A model generated the notes under the pieces. The model did no database searches and was not told where the DNA came from. It saw nothing but the letters and a program-made list of their open reading frames with translations. A DNA stretch of 43,533 nt from Bdellovibrionales bacterium (GTDB taxonomy: Bacteria; Bdellovibrionota; FAC87; UBA2466). A program made the translations under genes and the position numbers. Below, in pieces: positions 1-8,185 of this stretch. Within the stretch, counting starts at the first letter, position 1. Every line of letters starts with the position of its first letter. The stretch spans positions 1 to 43,533 of the forward strand of contig SXPJ01000088.1 in NCBI GenBank assembly GCA_005776395.1, given 5' to 3'.

Positions 1-24
1 GTCTACCAATTCCGCCACGCGAGC
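1..24 (-). tRNA. tRNA-Leu, 5' part only
   Basis: Read on the minus strand, these bases give an acceptor strand GCTCGCG, then TG and the D-arm start GCGGAATTGGTAGAC. This is the standard beginning of bacterial tRNA-Leu, which belongs to the long-variable-arm class. The window cuts the gene before the anticodon, so the isoacceptor cannot be told. Confidence 0.85.
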
Positions 25-62
25 CTAGTAAAAAACGAGCCGAAGAATGACATTGAAAAAGC

Positions 63-1250
63 TTAATGTAAACCCCTTAGGTACCTTCTTTCTTTAGATA
101 GATAGACTCCGTAGCCCAAAAGAGACAAAAAGATTAAAATTCCTGGAAGCCAATAGGCCCGCTCAATCCCAAGACCCGTCGCTATTTTTCCAACTCCCCA
201 ATGTGAAATCGCTAAAGTCAGCTGTCCCATGCCTAAGATCCAAAGGGTTACAACTTTAGATTGGCCGCTAAAAACCCGACTCACCCTTCCCAAAAAAAGA
301 GGGAAAAATGGGCCTAGCACCCCCGCTAAAGGAAAAGCCCATAGAAAACCTGCATGCCCCAAACAAAAAAACATTAAAGACATCAAAAGGCATCCTATTA
401 AGAGCTTGCTTTCTTGCTCTTCTTTAAAAGAGAGAAAACAGAGTGCTCTTGTAAGGGTCATCAAAAGAAAAAAACCACTTAAATATCTAGAGCTTAGGCC
501 TACAGAAATGGACTTGGTTTCTGTTAAAAAAGTGACCAACCAAAGAGAGTTTAAGACCTCCCCCGCAATATAGAGACAAAAAACAAAAACCACCCATATC
601 TGAAGGCCATTTAATTTCAAGGAAGAGTTAACTTTGTCCTCAAGGTGACTATCTTCAGGAATTTTATTGCCCATAAAAATAAGGACTCCAAGAAGCATCA
701 AGGCCACCAGGGCCAGACATCCTGCCCAACTAACCCCTTGAGATAAAAGCCATGTAGAAAACATGGGGGCCACAATACTGGTGAGCCCATACACCATATG
801 CAAACCACACATAACCTTTGAACGATGATGAAGATCACTACCACGAATAACAAAGAGGTTACTCAAAGCTCCATAAACCGATAGAGCCATTCCTAAAAAA
901 ATGGCAAACAACATTAAAGTATAAACACTGGAGACCTTAAATCCCAAAACCAATCCAAAAATTCCAGCCCCTGCCGTCACCTTAGCTAATCTCTTTTCGG
1001 AAAACCTATGAGAAAGGGGTAAAAGTAAAAAAGTTGCCACCACAGCTCCAATATTGCCCAAAATAAAAAAGCAACTACTTTGAGTATAAGAAAGCTGAAA
1101 CTTTTCAGTTAGAATGGGCAGTAAAACGCCTCGGCTATTATCGATAAAAGATCCGCAAGCCAGAAGAAAAAGCCCTGAAAAAATAAATCGCCAATTCATT
1201 GAACACCTATACACTTCTAAATCAATGGAAATTACAGAGGATTCTTTCAT
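63..1250 (-). CDS. MFS family transporter
   Basis: About 395 residues made almost entirely of hydrophobic segments separated by short basic loops, as in a 12-helix major facilitator. The loop between helices 2 and 3 (LSHRFSEKRLAKV) resembles the basic A-motif region of MFS proteins. Substrate cannot be read from sequence. Two starts are plausible: ATG at 1250 preceded by AGGGG seven bases upstream, or ATG at 1199 preceded by AGGTG, where the first membrane helix begins (MNWRFIF). The first gives an 17-residue hydrophilic lead. It stands alone, downstream-facing toward the tRNA-Leu. The family call is firm, the function unknown. Confidence 0.8.
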   Translation of the reverse strand: MKESSVISIDLEVYRCSMNWRFIFSGLFLLACGSFIDNSRGVLLPILTEKFQLSYTQSSCFFILGNIGAVVATFLLLPLSHRFSEKRLAKVTAGAGIFGLVLGFKVSSVYTLMLFAIFLGMALSVYGALSNLFVIRGSDLHHRSKVMCGLHMVYGLTSIVAPMFSTWLLSQGVSWAGCLALVALMLLGVLIFMGNKIPEDSHLEDKVNSSLKLNGLQIWVVFVFCLYIAGEVLNSLWLVTFLTETKSISVGLSSRYLSGFFLLMTLTRALCFLSFKEEQESKLLIGCLLMSLMFFCLGHAGFLWAFPLAGVLGPFFPLFLGRVSRVFSGQSKVVTLWILGMGQLTLAISHWGVGKIATGLGIERAYWLPGILIFLSLLGYGVYLSKERRYLRGLH

Positions 1251-1354
1251 AGCCAAGCCCCTATGAAAAGACTCTAGATAAATTCAATGAAAAGATTTCG
1301 AAAAGCAAGTAGACTTGTATAAAGAGTTTAATAAGAAAGAGAGATAAAGAACCC

Positions 1355-1765
1355 ATGCTTTTTAAATTTTTCACACTGTCATTCGTAAGTGTTATTTTGT
1401 TATTATTAACCTCCTGCGGAAATGAGAAACTATGTGTTATGGGATTTGGAGATTGTAAAGCTCCCGAAAAGCCTACAACGACCCTACAGAACACAAATTC
1501 CTTGACCCTTACCACTAGTAAATCATCAATTGCTATTAATCAGACTGCAACTCTTACAATCTCAGGTGGAGTCTCTCCGTATAATCTTCAATTTCATGAG
1601 GCGGCCACTGGGGGGCTAAGCGGGACTCCTGGGATTTTCTCCTCTGCTACAAGTTACACCTACACCGCTGCAGCTACGACCGGAACCACAACTTTCAAAG
1701 TCACTGACTCTGCATCCCCTGCCAAAACCGTTTTTGTGTCTGTCGTTATTACAGCCAACAGGTAA
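1355..1765 (+). CDS. Small lipoprotein with Ig-like domain
   Basis: 136 residues. A hydrophobic signal peptide ends in the lipobox LTSC at about residue 21, followed by Gly, so it should be lipidated and exported. The mature part is Thr/Ser-rich and reads as a single beta-sandwich of the bacterial Ig-like kind: SITLT-type strands, 'ISGGVSPY', and a final 'TTFKVTDSASP...VFVSVVI'. This order resembles SprB/PKD-like repeat units. It is followed after five bases by the remnant of a membrane glycosyltransferase. A weak purine-rich ribosome site (AGAGAGAT) lies upstream. Its role is unknown; surface display or adhesion is a guess. Confidence 0.65.
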   Translation: MLFKFFTLSFVSVILLLLTSCGNEKLCVMGFGDCKAPEKPTTTLQNTNSLTLTTSKSSIAINQTATLTISGGVSPYNLQFHEAATGGLSGTPGIFSSATSYTYTAAATTGTTTFKVTDSASPAKTVFVSVVITANR

Positions 1766-1770
1766 AATAG

Positions 1771-2200
1771 GTGGCTTCAACCTTAAATCGGTTAAAAAGT
1801 AATCAATGGCTTTGGCTTATTTTGGGGCTCACCTTTTTTTCTTTGGCTCGCCTCATTTGGGTGGGCGATATCCCTTACGGAAATGATGACTCACAACTTT
1901 TCTTACGGGCTTTAAGCGATTCTCAAAATCAAACATTCACTTCTCACGGGCTTATGGGTTCTCGAGGAATGAATTATGGCCCCTTTGCTATTTGGACATA
2001 CAGAGCTGGATTATTTTTCACTCATGATCTTATTTGATTTTCAATAATTAGAATTCTCATTACGACCTTAATGGGCCATTATACGCCCTACCATTCAAAA
2101 CCCATTAACAACTTCAGCGTTAAAAGTCGAAATTCAATATGCCGAACCTAACAATCTGCATAGCGGCAGGATAGTTTTAATAAAAAACAAAAACAATTAA
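1771..2200 (+). pseudogene. Decayed GT39-like membrane protein
   Basis: A GTG-started frame gives 88 residues with one clear membrane helix (LWLILGLTFFSLARLIW) followed by a periplasmic-type loop containing GNDDSQ and NYGPFA, as at the start of PMT/ArnT-like membrane glycosyltransferases. It stops at a TGA (2035-2037) exactly where the same frame continues sensibly as FSIIRILITTLMG, so TGG (Trp) to TGA is the likely lesion. From 2090 another frame reads TIQNPLTTSALKVEIQYAEP and ends IKNKNN-stop at 2200, which looks like the original C-terminus. The few hundred codons expected between the two are missing. Two intact relatives by architecture lie at 16741 and 19539. Confidence 0.65.
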
Positions 2201-2235
2201 TGTGGTATGATAATTCTTCATTAGGAGGAGAAATT

Positions 2236-2883
2236 ATGACACTCAGTAAACAACTCGGTTTTGCAGTTTTAAGTTTTGCCTTTTTGATTTCTACAGTCTC
2301 TCAAGGTGCTGTGGATCCTTTGGGACAATCCGCCAATTATAAAATTGATAAAGATCCCAAGCGAACTAGCTCCATGTTAAAAAGTGGAACCATCAAATTA
2401 TCAGTACCTAAAGAAGGTAAAGATGAGGGCAAAGGACCTTCCTATCAAGTACGCATTGATTATCAGTTTAATATTGCACTCATGGGTAACTATGAAGGTA
2501 TGAAAGAGACCCAAATTGAAAAAGAATATTTCTCAGAAGAGTTTTTGCAAGAACTCAGAGAAAAAGGTCACTATGAAGGACAATTCTTTAAAGCAGATCA
2601 TATGGGCTATGCTGATGCCAGAAATATGGACGGAAAATTCTATCCTCATTGTGACAAAATTCTACTCTACGATCTTAAAGAGCCCGCAAATCTCAACCTA
2701 TTCAAAGATCTCCTATCGGTAATTGCTACCCCTCTAATTGATGATAGAGAAGACATTGAAAACCTGAAAGTTCTAACCCATATCTTTATCGGAATTCCAG
2801 TTTTAGGAGCTGTTAAAGTGGATGTATCCGGAATTTATCAGGGGATGAATGTTAAAGCTGGCGGTGATTACATAGCTCGCTAA
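2236..2883 (+). CDS. Secreted protein of unknown function
   Basis: 215 residues, started at ATG 2236 because AGGAGGA sits seven bases upstream (2223-2229); an earlier in-frame ATG at 2200 lacks such a site. A possible -10 box TATGAT is at 2206-2211. The signal peptide (LGFAVLSFAFLISTVSQG) is followed by AVDPLGQSANYKI, strikingly like the DPFGDPSNYEF that follows the signal peptide of the beta-barrel protein at 27700. The rest is mixed charged and hydrophobic with two Asp/Glu-rich stretches and one central Cys. I do not recognise the family. Likely periplasmic or outer-membrane associated. Confidence 0.6.
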   Translation: MTLSKQLGFAVLSFAFLISTVSQGAVDPLGQSANYKIDKDPKRTSSMLKSGTIKLSVPKEGKDEGKGPSYQVRIDYQFNIALMGNYEGMKETQIEKEYFSEEFLQELREKGHYEGQFFKADHMGYADARNMDGKFYPHCDKILLYDLKEPANLNLFKDLLSVIATPLIDDREDIENLKVLTHIFIGIPVLGAVKVDVSGIYQGMNVKAGGDYIAR

Positions 2884-2908
2884 CTTAGGGATAAGATTAC
2901 TTAGGTAG

Positions 2909-2940
2909 GCTCGTAATGACGAAAGCAAGTCATTACGAGC
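2909..2940. terminator. Perfect 12-bp hairpin between convergent genes
   Basis: GCTCGTAATGAC at 2909-2920 pairs perfectly with GTCATTACGAGC at 2929-2940 around an 8-base loop. It lies between the stops of the secreted protein (2883) and recQ (2958), which converge. There is no T-tract on either side, so it may act as a shared transcript-end hairpin or mRNA stabiliser rather than a classical intrinsic terminator. Confidence 0.55.
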
Positions 2941-2957
2941 TAAACCGGAAAAGCAAT

Positions 2958-4505
2958 CTAAGCTAAAACCTTTTCTTGAGTCCACTCATTGGTAGTCGGA
3001 ATCGGATTTAAAAATTTACCTTTGCAATTGTCACATTTCTGACAAACTTGACCATGTTTCTCACCGAAGTAGTCTCTAAAAAACTGAGCTCGACAACTCG
3101 TCGTTTGCCCATATTTCATAATCTCTTGAATCCGAGTTTTATCCTGTCCTAAACGCTCTTCATAATGACTTAAAAATTTATCGAGAGAGTCTCCATCTGT
3201 AAAAACTTTCTTCAATGAAATCCCTTTTCTATTCTGAATAATTTTTTCTTTCTCAAGGTAGGCAATCAGCACTTGAACCTTTCGCTTTGCGAGACCTGAT
3301 GTTGCGATAACAGCATTAAGCTCGGTGGTTTTTTGCCCTATCTCCGTGAGCTTGATCAAAGTCGAATAAAGCTGAGCTGCATCAGAGCGATTAGGATACT
3401 TCCCTCCCAAAAAGAAGCAGTGAACCCTCTTATCTTCTAAACGATAAAGCAAAGCGACAACAGCCTTCTTCCCATCTCTTCCTGCTCTTCCAGCCTCCTG
3501 ATAGTAACTCTCAACAGAGTCTGGAAACGTATAGTGAATCACAAATCTCACATCGGGTTTATCAATACCTAGTCCAAAGGCTTTCGTAGCTACAATCACT
3601 CGATAACGATTAGCCATAAAGTCTTCTTGAACCGCTTCGCGATCTTTCATTCGCATCTTGCCATGATATTTCCCCGCAATAACTCCTACTTTCAAAAGCT
3701 GAGCATGAAGTTCATTAGCTAACCTTATTGTACTCACATAAATAATTCCAGTTCCTGGGTTATCATGAATAAGTGTGGTTAAACGCTGAAATTTCATTTC
3801 AGCATTTACAGTTCGATACACTGCGAAACTTAAATTCTTTCTATCAACGCCGGTATGAAACACTTTCACATTTTCAACATTCAATTGAGCGAGAATATCT
3901 TTTTCTACTTCAGGAGTTGCTGTAGCTGTTAAAGCAAGAACAGGTGGATTTCCTAAAGCCTCAATAGCTTTTCGAATAGCAAGATAGGCCTGACGAAAAT
4001 CATGCCCCCACTGAGAAACACAATGGGCCTCATCCACGACAAGAAGTGAAACTCCCCCTTTCTTCAAAATCTCTAAATACTGGGGATTTTCTAACCTTTC
4101 AGGTGTGACATAAACGAGCGCATTATGCCCATTTTTGACATCCCTCACAGCCTCTTTCTCCTCTCGACTTGTGAGAGTAGAGTCTAGGTGAGTGACCTCC
4201 ACCCCAGCCTCCTCAAGCTTAAGCGTTTGATCATGCATTAAAGATAGTAAAGGTGTAACTACAACAGTAGTCTTAGGGAAAAAGAGCGCAGGCAATTGAT
4301 AGCACAGGGACTTTCCAGCTCCTGTAGGCATTACCCCCAGGGCATTTCCCCCCTTCAGAACGGTCTCAATGATCTGCTTTTGTCCAGGTCTTAACTCTTC
4401 AATTCCAAAATACTTGTAGGCTTTTTTGTGTAACTTAACCCAATCCCAAGAAAAAGTTATTCGTTTATGTTTTCGCATACGTTCCACTCGGGCCTCAATG
4501 TGCAA
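2958..4505 (-). CDS. recQ: ATP-dependent DNA helicase RecQ
   Basis: 515 residues. 3'-5' superfamily 2 helicase of DNA repair and recombination. The Q-like FGIEELRPGQ, Walker A MPTGAGKSLCYQLPA, the DEAH box VVDEAHCVSQWGHDFR, motif III LTATATP, motif V ATKAFGLGIDKPDVR and motif VI YYQEAGRAGRDG are all present in order. A C-terminal zinc cluster C-x17-C-x2-C-x2-C ends the protein. It is short of the ~600 residues of E. coli RecQ because the HRDC domain is absent. The longest frame begins with TTG at 4505; ATG at 4478 (MRKHKRITFSW) is an alternative, and neither has a strong ribosome site. Stands alone. Confidence 0.95.
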   Translation of the reverse strand: MHIEARVERMRKHKRITFSWDWVKLHKKAYKYFGIEELRPGQKQIIETVLKGGNALGVMPTGAGKSLCYQLPALFFPKTTVVVTPLLSLMHDQTLKLEEAGVEVTHLDSTLTSREEKEAVRDVKNGHNALVYVTPERLENPQYLEILKKGGVSLLVVDEAHCVSQWGHDFRQAYLAIRKAIEALGNPPVLALTATATPEVEKDILAQLNVENVKVFHTGVDRKNLSFAVYRTVNAEMKFQRLTTLIHDNPGTGIIYVSTIRLANELHAQLLKVGVIAGKYHGKMRMKDREAVQEDFMANRYRVIVATKAFGLGIDKPDVRFVIHYTFPDSVESYYQEAGRAGRDGKKAVVALLYRLEDKRVHCFFLGGKYPNRSDAAQLYSTLIKLTEIGQKTTELNAVIATSGLAKRKVQVLIAYLEKEKIIQNRKGISLKKVFTDGDSLDKFLSHYEERLGQDKTRIQEIMKYGQTTSCRAQFFRDYFGEKHGQVCQKCDNCKGKFLNPIPTTNEWTQEKVLA

Positions 4506-4581
4506 CTCATGTGCCCGTTAAACAGATGCGAAAAGATGAAATTCAAAGCCCTATTCGGCTAAACAACTCTCGAAGTTCGGC

Positions 4582-5199
4582 TCAGAGCGAATAGATCCTC
4601 TCTTTTTTGGGGATCCCAAAGGCTCCAATAGGTCTGGGGATCAGCCGTTTTTTTGGGCTTTTTCTTCCAGTAAGCCAAGTGATAAGTCTTTCTCTAACCT
4701 CATTTTCCTCAAGCCAACCGAAATCTTTTTCCCATTTCTTTTGAAGCGAGTTGGCACCTCTTTTTTTTAACTGTTTCTGAAGAATCCCCATCAACCTCGG
4801 TTCAGCCACACACACAAGATTAGATATTTTTTCTTTCGCTTTATTTTTTTCAATCCAATCAATCACTTTCTTCACCGAAATCTCAGCTACATGAGTTTGA
4901 GGATCTATTTTATTACTATAGCTATGTCGAGGAGCTCCGCTCTGGTGCCCCCCTTTTGAAATAGTCATCGAATTAAAAACTCTACCTGGCTGATCCGAAA
5001 CCAGATCGGAACCCCTCATTTTCCCCTTGGGAAACTCCCATGATTTAACCTCTATTAAATCTGTCGATCGATTTTCTAAATTGAAAATTTTAGCTTGAGA
5101 TCGATTCATCAAAATCAACCATGTTTGGCTCTTTTTGCTGACTTTCATTCCTAGTGTGCTGCGCATTTCAACACCTTGATGGGTTTTACTTCTCGACAT
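4582..5199 (-). CDS. Host attachment protein / bacterial archaeo-eRF1-like (baeRF)
   Basis: About 205 residues. Family features seen: TWLILMNRSQAKIFNLE near the N-terminus (like the 'WvlvADrarARIFe' of the family), DQPGRVFNSM followed by a His-containing region in the middle, and NLVCVAEPRLMGILQKQLKK, the conserved 'LvvvApPrfLG.LR'. The family was named for attachment of rhizobia to plant hosts, but structurally it belongs to the eRF1/Pelota-like domain and is thought to act in translation or ribosome rescue. ATG at 5199 is preferred over the GTG two codons earlier because GAGGTG is then well spaced. The C-terminus is basic (TGRKSPKKR). Confidence 0.7.
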   Translation of the reverse strand: MSRSKTHQGVEMRSTLGMKVSKKSQTWLILMNRSQAKIFNLENRSTDLIEVKSWEFPKGKMRGSDLVSDQPGRVFNSMTISKGGHQSGAPRHSYSNKIDPQTHVAEISVKKVIDWIEKNKAKEKISNLVCVAEPRLMGILQKQLKKRGANSLQKKWEKDFGWLEENEVRERLITWLTGRKSPKKRLIPRPIGAFGIPKKERIYSL

Positions 5200-5330
5200 A
5201 TTCACCTCATTTTTTTAATCACATCTCTATTGAGACAATAAAATGCAGATATAATGCCTAAAATTGTTCACTCAAAATAAAACCCTGGTTTGGCATCTCC
5301 TCTGCAATTCAAGATAATCAGGAGGGGCCA

Positions 5331-5543
5331 TTGAAAACAAAGACTGTCTATTTTTTTAAGATGACTTCCATGGTTTTAGGATTAGCGCTTATGTTTTGGG
5401 GAATCTACTCAAGAGTTTGGTGGGGGGCCTTAGGTGTTCCTCTTTTTATTTATGGGATTCTTCCCCGCCGATCTGACGAGGAATTTACCGTTAGATTTAA
5501 CGAGGAAGAAGATAGAGGAAAACCCCCTCGCAGAGTCGCTTAA
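5331..5543 (+). CDS. Small two-helix membrane protein
   Basis: 70 residues. TTG start at 5331 is decided by an excellent ribosome site AGGAGGG at 5320-5326. Two hydrophobic segments (MVLGLALMFWGIY and WWGALGVPLFIYGIL) are followed by a charged cytoplasmic-type tail rich in Glu, Asp and Arg. No family recognised. It lies between the divergent baeRF gene and the convergent ABC-F gene. Confidence 0.6.
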   Translation: MKTKTVYFFKMTSMVLGLALMFWGIYSRVWWGALGVPLFIYGILPRRSDEEFTVRFNEEEDRGKPPRRVA

Positions 5544-5578
5544 TTCCGACCTGAACTAAATGCAACTGAACTCAGGGA

Positions 5579-7534
5579 TTAAGCTTCAGCCATTTTGCTT
5601 CGAGCCACTTCAAGCTCGGTTGAAAATTTTTCCCAATCAACCATCGATTGGCGAAGCTTAACTTCAAGATTAGCTAGTTGACTCATGATAGTTTGCTGTT
5701 CATCTCCAGATTTTGAAGTAAAAGAAGATTCAGATACCAAAACTTGGAGTTTATCTTTATCTCGTCCTAGTCTTTCCATCTCAATCTCAAGACTACCAAC
5801 TTTTTTATCAAGGGAATTAACTTGGTTCTTTAATTTCTTTCTATCTTCAAATGAAAGCTTGATCTCATTTTTATTCTCCACCTCTTTGGCCGCAACCATA
5901 ACCGGAGCTTGTGAAGGTTTTGTTTTTCCCTCAAAGTGTCTTACCAACTCAGGATACTTCTCAAAAAATGAATTTAGATCACCAATATGATCAGTCAGTA
6001 CATGATTACTTGAAAGATAAAGAATTCTCTCTGCTACATCAGATATAAACTCTCGATCATGTGACACAATGAGAGTTGTCCCTTCAAAATCTTTGATAGC
6101 TTTTTTTAACAGATCTTTAGTTTCGATATCCAAGTGATTGGTGGGCTCATCCAGAAGAATTAAATTAACTCGGGTTACAAGAATTCGAAGCAAGGCCAAT
6201 CTAGCCTTTTCTCCTCCGCTTAACACTTTAGCTTTCTTTTCTATTTCATCATTTCCACTGAACCCAAAGGCTCCTAACCAACCTCTTAACTCTTCTAATC
6301 CCACTCCATGGGCCTTACTTCTTAAGTTATCAATAACTGTATAATCTAGGCTCAGTTCATCTAATTGATGCTGACCAAAATACCCTGTTTCAACTGCATG
6401 ACCTTTAAGAAGCTCCCCTTCAGTAAGTTTTAGCCGCTCACCCAACACGTTTAGCAACGTAGTTTTTCCAGCACCATTATCACCGATAATTGCAATTCTC
6501 TGGCCCCGTTTAATATCGAGTGAAATATTCTTTAAGATCCAAGGTTGTTCTTCTTTGTACCTAAAAGATATGTTTTTCAGTGAAATGGGAAACTTGGCAC
6601 CTGTTCCAGATAAACGGAACTTGAAGTTCAAATTGTAATTAAACCCTTCAATTCTAAGAAGGCGGTCTTTCAACTCTTGCTTTTCAACCTCAAGATCTTC
6701 AGCCATTTTAAGTTTGTGTTGTGCGCGAGCTGCTGTTTGCGCTTTAGCTCTAAACTTGTACACAAACTCCATGTTCTCTTCGATCTTCTTCTGAATTGCT
6801 TCGATATTTTTCTCTAAGTGGCGTTTTTCATCCCCGAGAGATTCCCTAAAAGTTAAATAATCTCTCTGATGGGTTCGAAAATAGAACCGCCCCCCATGTA
6901 AAATCGCAAGAGAATCGGTCACTCTTTTTTGTAATGCCACATCGTGAGTCACAAGGACCAAGCTACCTTCATATTCCTTTTCAAGAAACTCCTCGAGCCA
7001 CTGAATGGAAGAGATATCCAAATGGTTCGTAGGTTCATCAAGTAGAAGAACTTCAGGTTTCTCAAGAAGTGCTTTCGCGATAAAAATACGGAGCAACCAG
7101 CCTCCGCTTAATTGTCCCATTGGAGCTTCTATCCACTCTTTGCTAAACCCTAGACCACTTAAAATCTTTCTAATTTCCCATTCCTGTTCAGCAGGATCAA
7201 AAAAATCGTCATCATCGACTGTCATATGACTTTGAATATATTTTAAAGGCGACTGGCTCTTATCTTTATGGTGGGAAATTTCAGTGACTGCATTTTCAAG
7301 AAGAGTTTGATCTAAAAACCCAACCCGGAGTTTTTTTCCTCCAACTACATTTCTTTTGCCTGCAGTTGATTCCGTGACTCCAGCTAAAATTCTAAGCAAA
7401 GTTGATTTCCCAGAACCGTTTCTTCCAGCTAAAGCGACCCGCATGCCTTCATAAAGTGTCCAGTTGACATCTTGAAATAAAAGACGATTGGGTAAACGTA
7501 CTCCAATGTTTTCTAAAACTAACTGAGCATCCAT
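5579..7534 (-). CDS. ABC-F family ATPase, YheS-like
   Basis: 651 residues with two ABC domains and no membrane domain. Domain 1: GRNGSGKSTLLR, signature LSGGWLLRIFIAKAL, Walker B VLLLDEPTNHLD. The linker (FVYKFRAKAQTAARAQHKLKMAED) is the P-site-tRNA-interaction-type arm and resembles that of E. coli YheS. Domain 2: GDNGAGKTTLLN, LSGGEKARLALLR, LILLDEPTNHLD. The last 90 residues form a charged coiled coil. ABC-F proteins bind the ribosomal E site and act on stalled or antibiotic-bound ribosomes. It lies 7 bases after the peroxiredoxin gene, so the two are probably cotranscribed. Confidence 0.93.
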   Translation of the reverse strand: MDAQLVLENIGVRLPNRLLFQDVNWTLYEGMRVALAGRNGSGKSTLLRILAGVTESTAGKRNVVGGKKLRVGFLDQTLLENAVTEISHHKDKSQSPLKYIQSHMTVDDDDFFDPAEQEWEIRKILSGLGFSKEWIEAPMGQLSGGWLLRIFIAKALLEKPEVLLLDEPTNHLDISSIQWLEEFLEKEYEGSLVLVTHDVALQKRVTDSLAILHGGRFYFRTHQRDYLTFRESLGDEKRHLEKNIEAIQKKIEENMEFVYKFRAKAQTAARAQHKLKMAEDLEVEKQELKDRLLRIEGFNYNLNFKFRLSGTGAKFPISLKNISFRYKEEQPWILKNISLDIKRGQRIAIIGDNGAGKTTLLNVLGERLKLTEGELLKGHAVETGYFGQHQLDELSLDYTVIDNLRSKAHGVGLEELRGWLGAFGFSGNDEIEKKAKVLSGGEKARLALLRILVTRVNLILLDEPTNHLDIETKDLLKKAIKDFEGTTLIVSHDREFISDVAERILYLSSNHVLTDHIGDLNSFFEKYPELVRHFEGKTKPSQAPVMVAAKEVENKNEIKLSFEDRKKLKNQVNSLDKKVGSLEIEMERLGRDKDKLQVLVSESSFTSKSGDEQQTIMSQLANLEVKLRQSMVDWEKFSTELEVARSKMAEA

Positions 7535-7541
7535 ATTTTTA

Positions 7542-8027
7542 TTAAATAAGCCCTTTCGCTTTGAGTTCCTCTAGAGTTTTAAAAACATCCTCTGATGTCC
7601 TATAGGTAACTGCAATCGGCTCTACATGTCTGTAGAGAAGCCTCTGGTCCTTCCCCACAATACAAATGGCTCGACTAACCCTTCCAAGCATATACAAGGA
7701 GGTACAACCATAGTCTTTAGCAACTTGGTTTTTAATATCGGTCACTAAGGGAAATGAAAATCCATACCTCTCGGAAAAAGATTTATGTTTCTCCGATGAG
7801 TCCTTACTCAATCCAAGCAACTGAACATTCCACTTTTGAAACGCTTCAAAGTTTTCTTGATACCCACAGAACTGCTTAGTACAGACAGGGGTGAAATCAC
7901 CCGGATAAAAAACCAACACTACAGGTTTTTGTCGGCAAGCTTCGGCTAAATGAAATTCAGTGCCTTCAGTCTTTTTAAGTCTGAAGTCGGGGGCTAAACT
8001 ACCTATGACGGGTTGAGTCTCTTTCAT
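7542..8027 (-). CDS. bcp: Peroxiredoxin Q / Bcp
   Basis: 161 residues, the full length of the PrxQ/Bcp group. It reduces hydrogen peroxide and organic hydroperoxides with electrons from thioredoxin. The peroxidatic Cys is in FTPVCTKQFC, with the resolving Cys five residues later, which is the PrxQ arrangement. N-terminal SLAPDFRLKKTEG and YPGDFTP are further family marks. First gene of a pair with the ABC-F ATPase. No good ribosome site is visible upstream of the ATG. Confidence 0.93.
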   Translation of the reverse strand: MKETQPVIGSLAPDFRLKKTEGTEFHLAEACRQKPVVLVFYPGDFTPVCTKQFCGYQENFEAFQKWNVQLLGLSKDSSEKHKSFSERYGFSFPLVTDIKNQVAKDYGCTSLYMLGRVSRAICIVGKDQRLLYRHVEPIAVTYRTSEDVFKTLEELKAKGLI

Positions 8028-8185
8028 AAGGGGTCAGAATAAATCAAAAATTAAGGCTAAAGGGAAGGTTAATTTTAGATTAAAGCCCCCCCTTTTTATT
8101 AAGCAATAGCTCCGTGCAACCCACTGAAATCTGTGAGAAAATATAGAGGGTGTTCAGTTTTTCCTCTTCTTAATCTAAACTTAGA

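Noticed and set aside
229-573. 114-codon open frame opposite the MFS gene
   Set aside because: Lys/Arg/Pro-rich translation with no family look and fully within the transporter gene on the other strand; a shadow frame.
1261-1515. 84-codon frame on the minus strand opposite the small lipoprotein
   Set aside because: It overlaps the lipoprotein gene, which has a clear signal peptide and lipobox; no ribosome site.
8028-8045. GGGGTCAGAATAAAT as the end of a REP-associated or IS200-like element
   Set aside because: No matching inverted end or transposase nearby; the likeness is too short.
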